This document shows positions 11,785 through 23,089 of a stretch of DNA of 64,000 nucleotides, one piece after another. Made by a program: the position numbers and the translations under genes. Position 1 is the stretch's first letter, and the number at the start of each line of letters is the position of its first letter. The stretch is from positions 50,369,282 to 50,433,281 of the forward strand of contig NC_068364.1 in NCBI RefSeq assembly GCF_020536995.1. Reading direction: 5' to 3'. The notes beneath the pieces are model-generated. The model was given only the letters and a program-made list of their open reading frames with translations. It was not told the DNA's origin and searched no databases. Source of the DNA: Dreissena polymorpha (lineage: Eukaryota > Mollusca > Bivalvia > Myida > Dreissenidae).

Positions 11785-11965
11785 TTGTAACCCATTATCC
11801 AGAAGTACCACTCAAAATGTGACAGCTCCATGGAAAAACACATACATGCCAAATATGAAGTAGCTTTTCTTCAATATAGCAAAAGTGATTGCAAATGTTA
11901 AAGTTGGCAGGAAACAGGACCAACAGGGTAAAATCCATATGTCCTCCCACTATAGTGAATGGGAA
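11785..11965 (+). repeat. Dispersed repeat, GACCTTGAAGGATGAC family, truncated copy
   Basis: Contains CACTCAAAATGTGACAGC, CATGCCAAATATGAAGTAGC and ATATGTCCTCCCACTATAG, matching the 3' two thirds of the copy at 14221-14487. The 5' part is missing. Confidence 0.7.
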
Positions 11966-11975
11966 CATAAAAAAT

Positions 11976-12052
11976 AAAATGGGCTGGGTGGTGGTGGGGG
12001 GGGAGGGGGGTATAGTGTAAGGGTGTGGTGGTCATTTATAAGGTGGGGGGGA
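11976..12052 (+). other. G-rich tract
   Basis: Runs of G (GGTGGTGGTGGGGGGGGAGG and neighbours) occur in an otherwise AT-rich stretch. Several G3+ runs within 80 bp could form a G-quadruplex on this strand. It abuts the repeat tail and may be an expanded tail. Confidence 0.55.
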
Positions 12053-12149
12053 GTCTATTGTGGTATGTCAGTTAAGAGTTGTTTTGTCAAATTATCAGTC
12101 AAATCTAATCATAAATAAAGAAGTATGGCATTTTAGCAAAATTAAATAA

Positions 12150-12630
12150 TTTGACCTTGAGAGTCAAGGTCATTCAAAGGTCAAGGTAAAATTCAACTTG
12201 CCAGGTACAGTACCCTCATGATAGCATGAAAGTATTTGAAGTTTAGAATCAATAACCTTGATACTTTAGAAGTAAAATGGATCTAAACACAAAATTCACA
12301 TAACCAAATCTTCAATTTTCTAAGTATAAAGGGCCCATAATTCCGTCAGAATGCCAGTCAGAGTTGCATGACTTTGCCTGCACAGTCCCCTTATGATAGT
12401 TAATAAGTGTTGCAAGTATGAAAGCAATAGCTTTGATACTTACGGAATAAAGTGGACCTAAACACAAAACTTAACCAAATTTTCAATTTTCTAAGTATAA
12501 AAAGGGCACATAATTCTGTCAAAATGCACGCCAGAGTTATCTAACTTTGCCTGCCCAGTCCCCTCTGATAGTTAGTAAGTGTACCAAGTTTGAATGCAAA
12601 GCATTGATACTTAATGAGTAAAGTGGACCT
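12150..12630 (+). repeat. Three diverged tandem units of about 172 bp
   Basis: Each unit has CAATTTTCTAAGTATAAA, a CATAATTCYGTCARAATG block, TGCATGACTTTGCCTGC-like sequence, a TGATAGTTA block and AGTGGACCTAAACACAAAA. The array is short and diverged, with no coding function seen. Confidence 0.75.
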
Positions 12631-14220
12631 AAATCAGGGGGTTTTCAGCACTGTCTGCGCCTCCGGAAAACGGAGGCACTCCCAAAGCAAACGGACCCGA
12701 TCCCAAACCAAATATTAAAAAAAAGTCCCAACTTCCAAAAAAAAAATTATTTTTTTTCTTTAAAGAATGAAGTGTCTTATAACTTGTGTGACTAACCAGG
12801 TGTTTGTTTTGGTAAAAAATATCTGCTATAAGGTTTTTGACTGTTCAGTTCTTATCTCAGAGTGTAACTGTAACTAATAAACAAAATGCAGTACTTGAAT
12901 AAACGTTGAAACACGCCCAATATTGCATCTGTTTATATAAAGAAGACAAAATAACAAATAAAACAAATTTATTTGTTAACTACTGAATTATTTAAGCATG
13001 ATATATTCACTATTTTTTCCCAAATGAGCTGTTTAATCGAAGCAAAATTTCCCCAAATGGCCAATTGTGTCGATAAAAATTCCCAATTTGGTCAGACTCC
13101 TTTTCCCAAAATAGACAGAAAAACCCCTGTAATGCAAACTTAATCGGACGCCTACGCCAAGGTGATGACAATAGCTCATAATTTTTTTTCAAAAAATAGA
13201 TGAGCTAAAAATGAAAAGATGCAAACTAACATGAAAATTAATCTTAACAAGCAGGCTGTAATGATACCTTTGAATTTGATTTTGCCATTCACTGGATAAT
13301 TCAAGTATCATATACATGTTTGCCCTAGGTGGCAGACCATTTAAAGCGGGGTATATACGATCTTGTCAAATATTTATTAATTAATATAAAATGTGCAAAA
13401 AACTTATTATACATATATTTCAAATAAACTAAAATACAAGTAAAGAAGAACATTGTCGGAAAATGCGAAATAAGCAGAATATTTAAAATTGAAATCGAAA
13501 AAGCCTGTACAGCCGAATTCGCCAGCATGTATATCATGCATGTAAGATGTGAATCTAAATTTAGTTTAACGGTTCATTTTAAATTCCTGCAGCGATATTG
13601 ATTCATACGACACACGAACACTTACTTAAAGACGAATGCATCGGTTATTGTAGGAAAATATGTACGAATTATCTTCGTCACAATCAGCTTGGTGCGCAAG
13701 TTTGCATTTGCTGCATTTTATGAAATTCGTCTTAAATGTATCATTTATCTTGCATATTGCGTGTTATTATAGCATATTTGTTTCAATATATTACAATTTA
13801 ACGCATTTAAAAATCGAATATACCCGCTTAAAGTTATGTTGCTTTTTTCCTAAGAGATGTACATGAATATGTGTGCCAACTATCATTTGCATACTTTTGA
13901 CAGTATTGAAATTATCATAACTATTTATCAGCCTTGAAAAAAACTGACAACCATGATGCGAAGTTGGCCATAAAAACTTATTTTCTTTGAACGTTCTGCT
14001 AAATTGTATTTCACAAGATTGGCTTACTCAATAATTAGACAATTTAAACAAGAATATTTACCTACTTACTTCCCAATATTACCATTCAAAGTATCATTAC
14101 ATCCATTAAAAACTGTGAACTAAACATACCATTGGCTTTCTTTTCCTACAAATTATTGCAAAAGTAACTTAATATTGATTTTATAAAAGGTACCAGATAA
14201 CACAAGACTAAACAAAAGGT
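12631..14220. other. No gene seen; partial dispersed repeat at 13490-13850
   Basis: AT-rich sequence. The part around 13500-13850 (TGTACAGCCGAATTC, TGCATTTTATGAAATTCGTC, TATTACAATTTAACGC) resembles 20030-20150, so it is likely an old dispersed repeat. Nothing coding was recognised. Confidence 0.4.
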
Positions 14221-14487
14221 CCAACAAGATGTGTTTGTGAAACACAATGTCCCCCTATATGACGTTTGACCTTGAAGGATGACCTTGACCCTTCACCACT
14301 CAAAATGTGCAGCTTCATGAGATACACATGCATGCCAAATATGAAGTTGCTATCTTCAATATAGCAAAAGTTATTGCAAAATGTTAAAGTTGGCGCAAAC
14401 CAACCAGCAGACCAACCAACCAACCAACAGACCAACAGACAGGGCAAAAACAATATGTCCCCCACTACTATAGTGGGGGACATAAAA
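14221..14487 (+). repeat. Dispersed repeat, GACCTTGAAGGATGAC family, fullest copy
   Basis: Runs from CCAACAAGATGTGTTTGTG to a GTCCCCCACTACTATAGTGG hairpin tail ending GGGACATAAAA. It includes GACCTTGAAGGATGACC, CATGAGATACACATGC and a run of ACCAACC units. It serves here as reference for the other copies. Confidence 0.75.
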
Positions 14488-14740
14488 AAGCCCAATATTG
14501 CTCAACAGCTATAATAAAGATTGCTGAACTCTTATTGATTTGTGGGGTTGATTAACTTGGAACATAAGATGAATCTGATAGCTCATTAATTTTTGTAAAA
14601 GATGTGATCTCCAAGGAAGGAGCAAATTTTAACCAAAGGGGCATTATTTAAACAATCCTGATAGTGGACCAATTAGAGACGCTAGATACCAAATACAAAT
14701 GTATAAATGCTCTTTCCTTTTTGTTACAGGGAAAAAATAA

Positions 14741-14882
14741 GAATGTGGCGTCTCATCAGGATCCAAACTGTTTGCTATTCTAATAATATTCTATGAAAAA
14801 AACTCGAAGAAAATGCTAATTTTTGAAATTCAGCAGATGAATTAGAGCAGGAGACACATTTCCCAGCATGCAAAGGGTTAAC
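14741..14882. mobile_element. Half copy of the TTAA foldback MITE found at 17576-17788
   Basis: Shares GAATGTGGCGTCTCATCAGG, ATCCAAACTGTTTGCTATTC, TTCAGCAGA and CCCAGCATGCAAAG with one arm of the complete element. The other arm is absent. Confidence 0.75.
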
Positions 14883-15034
14883 AGCTGTTTTTGAGGATAC
14901 AATTATGTTAGCGAAAAGCCATAAGCTGTTTGATGACAAAAGTTATGTTAGTAGTTTGACATCCATTCATGTGTGCTTCTTCATGATAATGGCATCATCT
15001 ATTTATTAAATATGATGTATATGATATAACTAAC

Positions 15035-15168
15035 CTTCCATGGTAGATCAGACACACTATAGTCATAAAGAAGCTCCTCTCCTGTCTGAATGTCTCTTTG
15101 AGCAAATAAGCATAGGTATGGTTTTTGTGTGTTCATTTTCAGCACAAAATAATTGTAGATGTCACTAT
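15035..15168 (-). CDS. Exon encoding the C-terminal end of a SET domain
   Basis: The segment translates to ...YNYFVLKMNTQKP, then YLCLFAQRDIQTGEELLYDY, then SVSDLPWK. This fits the end of a lysine methyltransferase SET domain: the conserved acidic-Gly-Glu-Glu-Leu turn followed by the catalytic-side Tyr-Asp-Tyr, most like the KMT5A (SET8) class. The donor (AAG then GTTAGT) lies directly after DLPWK in phase 0. The acceptor is less certain; TTAATAG near 15169 is the best choice I see. The open frame continues upstream to 15442 without resemblance to SET, so I treat that as intron. The upstream SET core exons were not found. SET methyltransferases modify lysines on histones or other proteins; whether this copy is active cannot be judged from one exon. 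Confidence 0.65.
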
Positions 15169-15574
15169 CTATTAATGTAGGAAAGTCCATTAAGTCACTA
15201 CTCAAAAATACGTAATAGCCAATATGGCGGCCGCCCTTATTATCGATTCTGGGATTGTCTATATTGCGGAGGATACTGGCAGTGGTCAATGTATAGTGAT
15301 TGAGCATGCCTGTATTTACGTCATCGTCCAAGATGGTGGCAAGCAGAAAAGAAATTACGATGAACGGCAAAATGATAAATAACATTCGAATTAACAACGG
15401 ATACCATATGGTTATAAGGAAATAATTTAATGGGTGTGTCAATTAACCCTCAAGACTAATTTTGAGATTAAAACAACACATATTTAGTAGAAATCTGCAC
15501 AGTGAATGTGTGTCACTGAAACCAGTGTTAGAAAATTGCAGTTCAGTCTACTAGCAATACATTTTAATTATATG

Positions 15575-16235
15575 GGTCTCAACATTAGTCATTAAGTGTA
15601 AACATGTCTACTTCTAATAAAGGGCCAGGCCCAACAATTTTCATTACTTATATGGATACCTAAAGTGTTAATTATACATTTAATGTTAATTAAATTATAA
15701 GGGACCCTAGAATGTCAACTTGTATCTTTTATGTTGGACCCAACGATGCTTTTTACGTATATGGGACCCCAACAATGTTTCTTATATGAGATCAAACAAT
15801 ATTTCTTACAATACTTTTTATATATGGGACCAACAATGTTTCTTATATGGGACCCAACAATACTTCTTATATAGGACCCAACAATATTTCTTATATAATA
15901 TGGTACCTGACAATATTTCTTGCAAAATTTCTTAAATATGGGACCCAACAATGTTTCTTATACGGGACCCAACAATACTTCTTATATAGGACCCAGCAAT
16001 ATTTCTTATATGGTACCTGACAATATACCTTATATGGGACCCCACAATATTACTTATATGGGACCCCAACAGTATTTCATATATGAGACTCAACAATATG
16101 ACTTATATGAAATCTGAAAATTAGTGTCAACATGTTTATTTCTTATATGGGACCCTACAATTTTTATAACTGATAAGAGGCCCAACAATGTTTATAACAT
16201 GTATTTTGGCAGAGGAAGAAGTATTGCAATATTGC
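15575..16235. repeat. GGGACCCAACAATAT minisatellite element, copy 3
   Basis: The longest copy, more than 20 diverged units of about 25-30 bp. The 3' unit order and the following ACATGTATTTTGGCAGAG tail match the copy at 11056-11395. Confidence 0.85.
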
Positions 16236-16504
16236 AATATCATCTGTTTACCACCACTGTTTCCCTTTGAAAGAAAGGAAGTATCTGAAGAGAAGGGAAT
16301 GGGAAGCTTGGTATTAGTTTATAGCCGTGTGGATACATAATTATGGCTGAATGTTACTGCTTCTGTTACTGATTATCATAAAAGCTTTAAAGCAACAATC
16401 AATATTCCATTAAAAATTTCCTCTGTATTTTGGCAAAGAAATATTAATCTTAGTCTTTTACAGATGACACAGAGGGAAAGTTTTGAAAAAAATCGGTTAA
16501 AAAA

Positions 16505-17105
16505 TAATACAATATAAAGAAGTGAAACTCCAGCTGCTGGAGCAGTATTGAATTTTCATTAAAAACAATTAGTAGGTCCTTTATTTAAGGCAAGTGACCG
16601 ATTGCCCAAACAGTACAAAACAGCACAATACAGCACAATACAAACCAACATAAACACAAAATATGAATAAAGCTGGGGTCACCGCCTTGGAACGGTCAAT
16701 GCAAAGCATTGGGGGTTTAAACCTGGTTATAGAGCGCTCAACCTCACACTTGGCCCAGCAATATTCATAATACATTTAAGTGTAAATAAAATTTAACGTC
16801 ATAGCATTGTTACTCAAGTTAAACAATAATAAAAGGGAATTAAAACGCATTCAATTTAATTGCTATTTAATTACTCAATTGCATTGAAGATACAAGAGTA
16901 ACAGAATTACAACTTTTTGACGAACGATCAAATAAAACTATTAACAATTGTCAACTACATTCCTTCTTTATAGAAAAGATTTGAGAATACAGAATCATAG
17001 AGTTAATATCTCAGATAATCATCGCGCAAATACAGGAAGAAGCAGCAATAATGGGTGTAAAAATTCCATATTACATAGCTTGGTTGTTTATGTGACTGCT
17101 AAACA
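16505..17105 (-). mobile_element. SINE-like element, copy 1 (about 590 bp)
   Basis: It matches the copy at 33430-34022 in inverted orientation over its whole length. On the minus strand it has an A-box-like GTGTGAGGTTGAGCGCTC and a B-box-like GGTTTAAACCC, followed by CCGTTCCAAGGCGGTGACCC. One end carries a CTCCAGCTGCTGGAG palindrome, and the other end carries TTGCGCGATGATTATCTGA. There is no coding capacity. The tRNA-like boxes suggest a SINE; this is inference. Confidence 0.65.
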
Positions 17106-17439
17106 AATTACAAGGCATTTTTCCTGAACAATTCCAGGGAACAGTTAAGCATTTGAAACTTGAAATGTTTTATTTTATTCATAAACCCATGTGGGACAGA
17201 CAGACACAGTGATTGCAGTATAGCTCCAATCACTTGTGGTAGGGGAAAGCCATATAAAAAGCTACAGCTTTTAAGTGGAGCAAATAATGGTTATTACATG
17301 TAATTAACCTTCGGTTTATGACAATTTATTGCAATTTTTCCCCAAAAGTGCCCGTCACATGGTATTTTCCCCTTTTGAAAGGTAAGGCCGTATCCCAGAG
17401 TCAATTGTTTGTTTGCTTAAAGGATTTGATGCCCATTTT

Positions 17440-17930
17440 ATTTGTTCAAACATATAAAGGCAAAAACATGTAGTGCCAGCTGAAATTGAAATTAACAAAC
17501 AAGATTAAATGACTTAAGGTCAAGGCTACAAAGAGGAATCTTAAATGATGCACAGTACCAACTCCAGGGATTTTCTTAACTCTTTCAGTGCTGGAACCGA
17601 ATTTTGAAGGCCTTTGCAAACAGTTTGGATCCAGATGAGACGCCACAGAATGTGGCGTCTCATCAGGATCCAAACTGTTTGCTATTCTTATAGTATTCTT
17701 TGAAAAAATTCAAAGAAAACGCTAATTTGAGAAATTCAGCAGACAACATTTTAGCAGACGACAAATTTCCCAGCATGCAAAGGTTTAAGAACTTGACTTC
17801 CACTTGCACAGATCCTAGGCCCAAGCGTTCTTGAGTTATCATCCGGAAACCACCTGGTGGACGGACCGACAGACCGACATGTGCAAAGCAATATACCCCC
17901 TCTTCTTTGAAGGGGGGCATAAAAATCAGT
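17440..17930. repeat. Dispersed repeat interrupted by a nested MITE
   Basis: Sequence before 17576 and after 17788 belongs together: a GACTTAAGGTCAAGGC part, then AAGAACTTGACTTCCAC and a tail GACAGACCGACATGTGC followed by GGGGGGCATAAAA. The MITE split it at a TTAA. Confidence 0.6.
17576..17788. mobile_element. Complete foldback MITE flanked by TTAA, nested in an older repeat
   Basis: Bounded by TTAA at 17576-17579 and 17785-17788. The left half contains GGATCCAGATGAGACGCCAC and the right half its near complement GTGGCGTCTCATCAGGATCC, so the centre is a long palindrome. Ends are TTAACTCTTTCAGTGCTGG and CCAGCATGCAAAGGTTTAA. There is no coding capacity. The TTAA target duplication suggests mobilisation by a piggyBac-type transposase (inference). 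Confidence 0.75.
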
Positions 17931-18459
17931 TACTTGTTTTATTTCTGCATAAACAAACTGTTGAGTGAAACATCTATCAGACATGAAAATCATGCAAGAT
18001 TAATACATGGCTCTATATCTAACATAAATGATATTTAAATTTTCATAATATTTAATGATTAATCAAATAACTGTAGAGAATGAAATTTTGAAAGGCCTTA
18101 TTACTCACTTAATGTCATAAAGACTAGTCACTTTAGGGAGAAGTTCTGCAAAATCTCAAACAGAAGAAGGAATAACGTTGGTCCAGTTCTTTAAGATTAA
18201 TATTAAATTGTGTTTTGGAAACAGTCAATCTTTAGAAAATTGAAAACAGTTTAGACAAATGATCGTTGTTGGCAATGTTATTGAAACGACCATACTATTG
18301 ACTGCTAGCCGCTGACAATCGAACTGGACGGGGCTTTATAATCAATAATCGAGGTGACTGCCAACAGCTGTTGTGTTGGAATGTATTTGAAACTCTGACC
18401 TTTGGGCAAAAGAATTTGGTTGAATTTAGATTGATCAGGTTTAATGCCTTCTTGAACCC

Positions 18460-18710
18460 AAATTAAGGTCATTTTGCAAGTGGTCAGGACATGAACCAGC
18501 TTTCCTACTTCTTGTGACCAGTATTAGCCAACCACAAGTGACCCACTTCTTCCCAACTTGATTCAGAGGTTGGGGAAGAATGACCTACAAATACAATGTT
18601 ACAATGTTCGGGAACCAATCTCTATGAAGAAACTTTATCCTACCCCCAGATTCAAACCTAAAAATTGACAGTCTGGCGCTCTATCAACTGAGCCATCAAC
18701 TCAGCTAGCT
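18460..18710 (-). mobile_element. tRNA-derived SINE
   Basis: On the minus strand the 5' head reads GATGGCTCAGTTGATAGAGC (A box) and AGGTTTGAATCTGGGGG (B box), a clear tRNA-like arrangement. It is followed by a body containing GGTCATTCTTCCCCAACCTC. There is no open frame of note. Confidence 0.75.
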
Positions 18711-20489
18711 GGGCAGGCCCAAAACATTTTGGATTAAAAAAATCAATGCACAGAAAGCAGAAAGCATACTTCATTTTTAGCATATGATCATATAACCGGA
18801 CATTACCTAACTTTTGGTTCCTAAACATCAGTAAATTACAGACTGCGCATTGCGATAAATAGTTGATATTTTAGATGATATTTAATATATAGCATCTTCA
18901 AGGTCTGTTCTTTAAAACGCACTGATTGAGTCGTAATGGGAAAGACTCTTTGTCAAACATTTCGGTATGTTTTGCTGACATTTATATACAATTTTGTTGA
19001 TTTCTGTCTCGTTTCCAAATCGAGGTTAAACATTGTTCGCGGCCACATGCTAGTATAACTATGTTGGCAAGCAAGAAGTTTAAGCATTAATTTTAAGGCC
19101 ATTTAGTAGTCCTGCCTGCAAAAGTCCATTTCAGTTTTGATTCGTGTTTAAAGATTTTGCAGCACCTTAAATGAAATAAAGAATAAGGACAATAACAGAT
19201 CAAGCGTGATAATATGCGTATTGCTAATATATTATATTAAAATATATGAAAATCTTGTTGATTCTTACAATAAATGACATCAATCTTATAGTTTTATTTA
19301 TGATCCATGTTTAATATCGATGATTATATATGATTCAAATAATTTCATGGTTTTTAACACGCCCATATCTTTCTGATCTATTTAGGATTTTCATCAGATA
19401 TTTCACACAAGAATACAAGATCACATATAGAAAACAATCAATAACAATAACAAAAACATGAATATTATTTATAACTGGCAATATAACTTGGTCCTTGTAA
19501 ACAACAAAGTTCATGTTTCGACAGTTTAAATAATATGTTAAATGCCCCCCTCCTTGAGTGGTTTTGATCATGTGATCCGTTATAGCTACAACTGATCCGT
19601 TAATGCATGAATTCTGCGGCGAAAAAAAGGTAACACAAATACATTTTGGATTTGACAAGGCGGACAGTCGCTCCAACATTATTTTGCCAACCCGGCTAAC
19701 ATCTATAATTAACAGACAATTAAATTTGCCAACTTGTTAACAGAAAGCCAATTTAACATGAGCGGATCAATGTGATTTTAATAAATCAATTTACTTATTA
19801 AGAAACTATGTTACAGTTGGTCGATTCTTTAAATGTAATTTAGCAATCTGTGAAAACAATATGTATATATTGTAATGTCAATATTACGCCAATAATTTAC
19901 TACCAACATGGAACTTCTAACAAACAAACGCAGTCAGTCTGTGCTATGCTTAGAGGGTCACTCGTACTCAAAGAAGCACATGTCTAAGTCAACCATATGA
20001 TGGTTATGCAGTAAATCGAACATGTCTGTACAGTCGAATTTGCCTGCATGTTGCATTTTATGAATTTCGTCTTCAATGTATAATTTTTCTGGTATAACAT
20101 TCTATCAATATATAACAATTTAATTCTTTGCTATTATATAAATATAATCGGTGATAAAACGCGTAAGAAAGAAGACGGTGAGCCACTGACAGACACAAAA
20201 GACCTTTTGTTTGGATGTTTTTTCGTTTGTGTATTTTGTGTATATATATGTTTATAAATGTCATATAAATGTCATATCATAAAAACAAATGAAATTAAGA
20301 ACAACATATTTGCGGTTTTTATGTTTATCCCATTCGCAAAATGGCACTTACATGTATTCCAATAAATGTAATGTAGGAAATGTAATGTTTTGAATTGGCT
20401 AACTGTCAACAAGTTGGCAAAATTAATTGTCGGTTAATTATAGGTGTAAGTCTTTGATAGGCATATAGAACGTTTTGCCGTTGAATAAA
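18711..20489. other. No gene seen; inverted repeat pair inside
   Basis: Sequence at 19660-19770 (GGCGGACAGTCGCTCC, TTAACAGACAATTAAATTTG, CCAACTTGTTAACAG) is an inverted, diverged copy of 20390-20460 plus the adjacent tandem units. No exon was recognised. Confidence 0.45.
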
Positions 20490-20630
20490 AATAATGTAGG
20501 AGCGACTGTCCGGGTTGACAAAATAATGTAGAAGCGATTGTCCGAGTTGGCAAAATAATATAGGAGCTACTGTCCGCCCTATCAAAACATTGTAGGAGCG
20601 AATGTCCGCCCTGTCAAATTTAGCGTTAGC
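20490..20630 (+). repeat. Four tandem units carrying GTAGGAGCGACTGTCCG
   Basis: Units of about 33 bp with the pattern AAAATAATGTAGGAGCGACT followed by GTCCGGGTTGAC. Further single copies of the motif occur inverted at 19660 and direct near 23370. Confidence 0.75.
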
Positions 20631-20637
20631 TAAAGAA

Positions 20638-20685
20638 ACTTCAGCGTACAGTTTATATAGTATTGACATATCTGTACGCTGAAGT
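20638..20685. repeat. Perfect 14-bp hairpin
   Basis: ACTTCAGCGTACAG at 20638-20651 is the exact reverse complement of CTGTACGCTGAAGT at 20672-20685, with a 20-nt AT-rich loop. It sits between the tandem units and the GTCAACC motif that recurs inverted near 23270. Confidence 0.8.
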
Positions 20686-21279
20686 CAACCCTGTATCGAA
20701 AGTCAACCAGAGTGGTGACAGATTTATGTCACGCTATAAATCAAAGACAGTATGTTTTCTTGGATACATTCCTTCATATATTGGTGAATGAATATAAATT
20801 ACTGCATCGGGGCATATTTTAAGATTCAAATGTTTCAAATGCATCTTACAATAGATGAAAATAACTCTCATCAGCCTGAAAGTCATAATTTTGCACCATT
20901 GTCGCTTTGTCATGTGACGAGTTTTCATTTGGATACTTTCGGATCGACCTTGACATTTTTTGCTGGAATTGTAAACATTACTTTCGTTTTCTGAAATCTA
21001 TTATTTGTGATTAACAAGTTACGTCTGGTGGATTTAAACACTGATTTCAAAGTGAATTTGGTAATTTTGAATATTTTGTACATTGATTTTGTATTTACAC
21101 TACAATTTGTTTACAAAACAAGCAAGAATAATTATAAAAAAAAACGGGAAATGTCTTTCTGAATTTGTAAACAATTGAGCACATGGTTTGTTACTAAAAA
21201 TAGAAATAACATCATATGACCGTGAAATCTCGGGAGATTCGCATTTCAATCATGTGTGTCACGTCACTGTTTTTCTCGA

Positions 21280-23083
21280 TAGACCAGTTGAATGTTATTG
21301 TTTACATTCGGGATTTTCCGCGCATGCGCACTGGCTGGTTGGCAAAAAACACTGGTTACAGTAACGTAAAACATGTATACATGTCGTTTGTTTAGTCAAT
21401 AAAACGATACAAAAATCCGAAATAAACATAAAAACTCTTAAATAATAGTGCAAAAATATAATATTTAGTACCAATAAATGTATTTTCATAAATATAATTA
21501 CCTCTGTATAAAAATACATATTAATAATATTAATACATCAGACTAAAAACTGGCAATCCAACAAAACAAAACAATAAATATTCTTTCATATTTTTTGTGA
21601 TTGTAAGATTTTGGTAAATTATATTTCAAAGATAATAACACATACATTAATTTGATTATAATTATAAGTGGTGCAGATATTGTTATTGTTCTTAAGCGAA
21701 CGAAGGTGCAAGAGGGGCATTTAATCAATTATAAAACGAAGCCCTAAAAGCGGAATACATTACAATTAATAAACATTGTAGTAATTTTATTTTACATGGA
21801 ATGAATTACCGTTTCGTTTCCATCGAATGACAATATCATAAAGTTTAGCATACATATGAAAAACAAGAACTGCATATTAAGCAAATTAAACTGTCTTTGC
21901 ATGCACTCTCTTTACTGGTGGTAAGGAGTGATAACAATCTAGCATTTTATGATAAATATATCTATATATTAATTTATTTTACGCAAGTATTTTTTACCCT
22001 TTTGTTGTTTGCTTGTTTTCATGTCATTTCATACACTACAGAAACGTACAATCTTAACATGAATAGCCGAGTTTACATTTGCCGGTACTCGTTAAATACG
22101 TTAATTGTGTAGCAATGAAATTGCACAATATTTTTAATTTATAGTTATTAACACTCTATTATTATGATTAAACAGGCTAATATATACATACACTAATTCC
22201 TGTTAATCCATTTCGGACAAATATCTTCATTTTTTAATATGTTCAAATATTTTATTAAAGCAACTGTTTCGTATTTTGGCTTTACAATTTTGCTTAGATG
22301 ATCGCTCAATATGCCAAGAGATGACATGGAGGTATCATAAATGATGTTTAATGACCAGACACTTGTATGCCACATGTGGTTTATGCAGTGGCCAAGAATA
22401 GGTCCCTGGATTTATCACACCATGTGTTCTTTGTAATTGTTTGGACAGTATCCGATCATAACGAGATAATCGCTTTATGATGAACAAAAGTGCAATAAAA
22501 CACCGGGTTAAAAACGCTGAAACAAAGAGTGTCAAAATTGGTGTGAATAATTAAATAAAAACAATTACATTTATCAAGAGAATTTATTTAATGTGTAACA
22601 AGGCAAGTTTTTACAGGCATGTTCAAATCAGTTACTATATGTTGCGTACATAAAGTCGATCTATTTGCTGTTTGTTTACATCCTTATTTTTGTTCGTTCA
22701 TTAAATTTGTTTTATTCTGAAAAAATTTCAATATCAGAGAATTTTTTATCTAAAAAATGGTCGCGAAGATGTGCCAAGTCGAGATTTTTATGGTAACTGC
22801 ATACCGTGCTCGTATATTGTGTTCCACTCCAGATTTCGTTTATAGTAAAAACAAATAATAACAACAATATAATCGTTCCAAAAATGCATTTCCTTGCACG
22901 CTTATGTTTAATTCAGACATAGTTAGTAAAATTATATTTGATATAGTGCATGATTATCAATAAAAACGATTATTATTTCAACTTTCTCTATAAGCGCTTA
23001 TATGAATTTCACCTCTTTTTGCCAACCAGTGGGCGGAGTGTAATATTTGCAGGTGCGCGTGACTTCACTCGTCAACTGGTCTA
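21280..23083. mobile_element. Non-autonomous DNA element with terminal inverted repeats (about 1.8 kb)
   Basis: The left end begins TAGACCAGTTGAATG. The right end, read on the other strand, begins TAGACCAGTTGACGAG. About 50 bp inward both ends carry a GCGCA...CACTGG and GGTTGGCAAAAA block, giving inverted repeats of roughly 70 bp with a diverged middle. No transposase-like open frame is visible inside. A second outer inverted pair (GAAAGTCAACCAG near 20700, CTGGTTGACTTTC near 23270) suggests an older or larger unit around it. Confidence 0.6.
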
Positions 23084-23089
23084 TATGTT

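Noticed and set aside
14999-15442. Full 147-codon ORF as a complete protein
   Set aside because: Only the last third matches the SET domain and a good donor follows it; the hydrophobic first part looks like translated intron.
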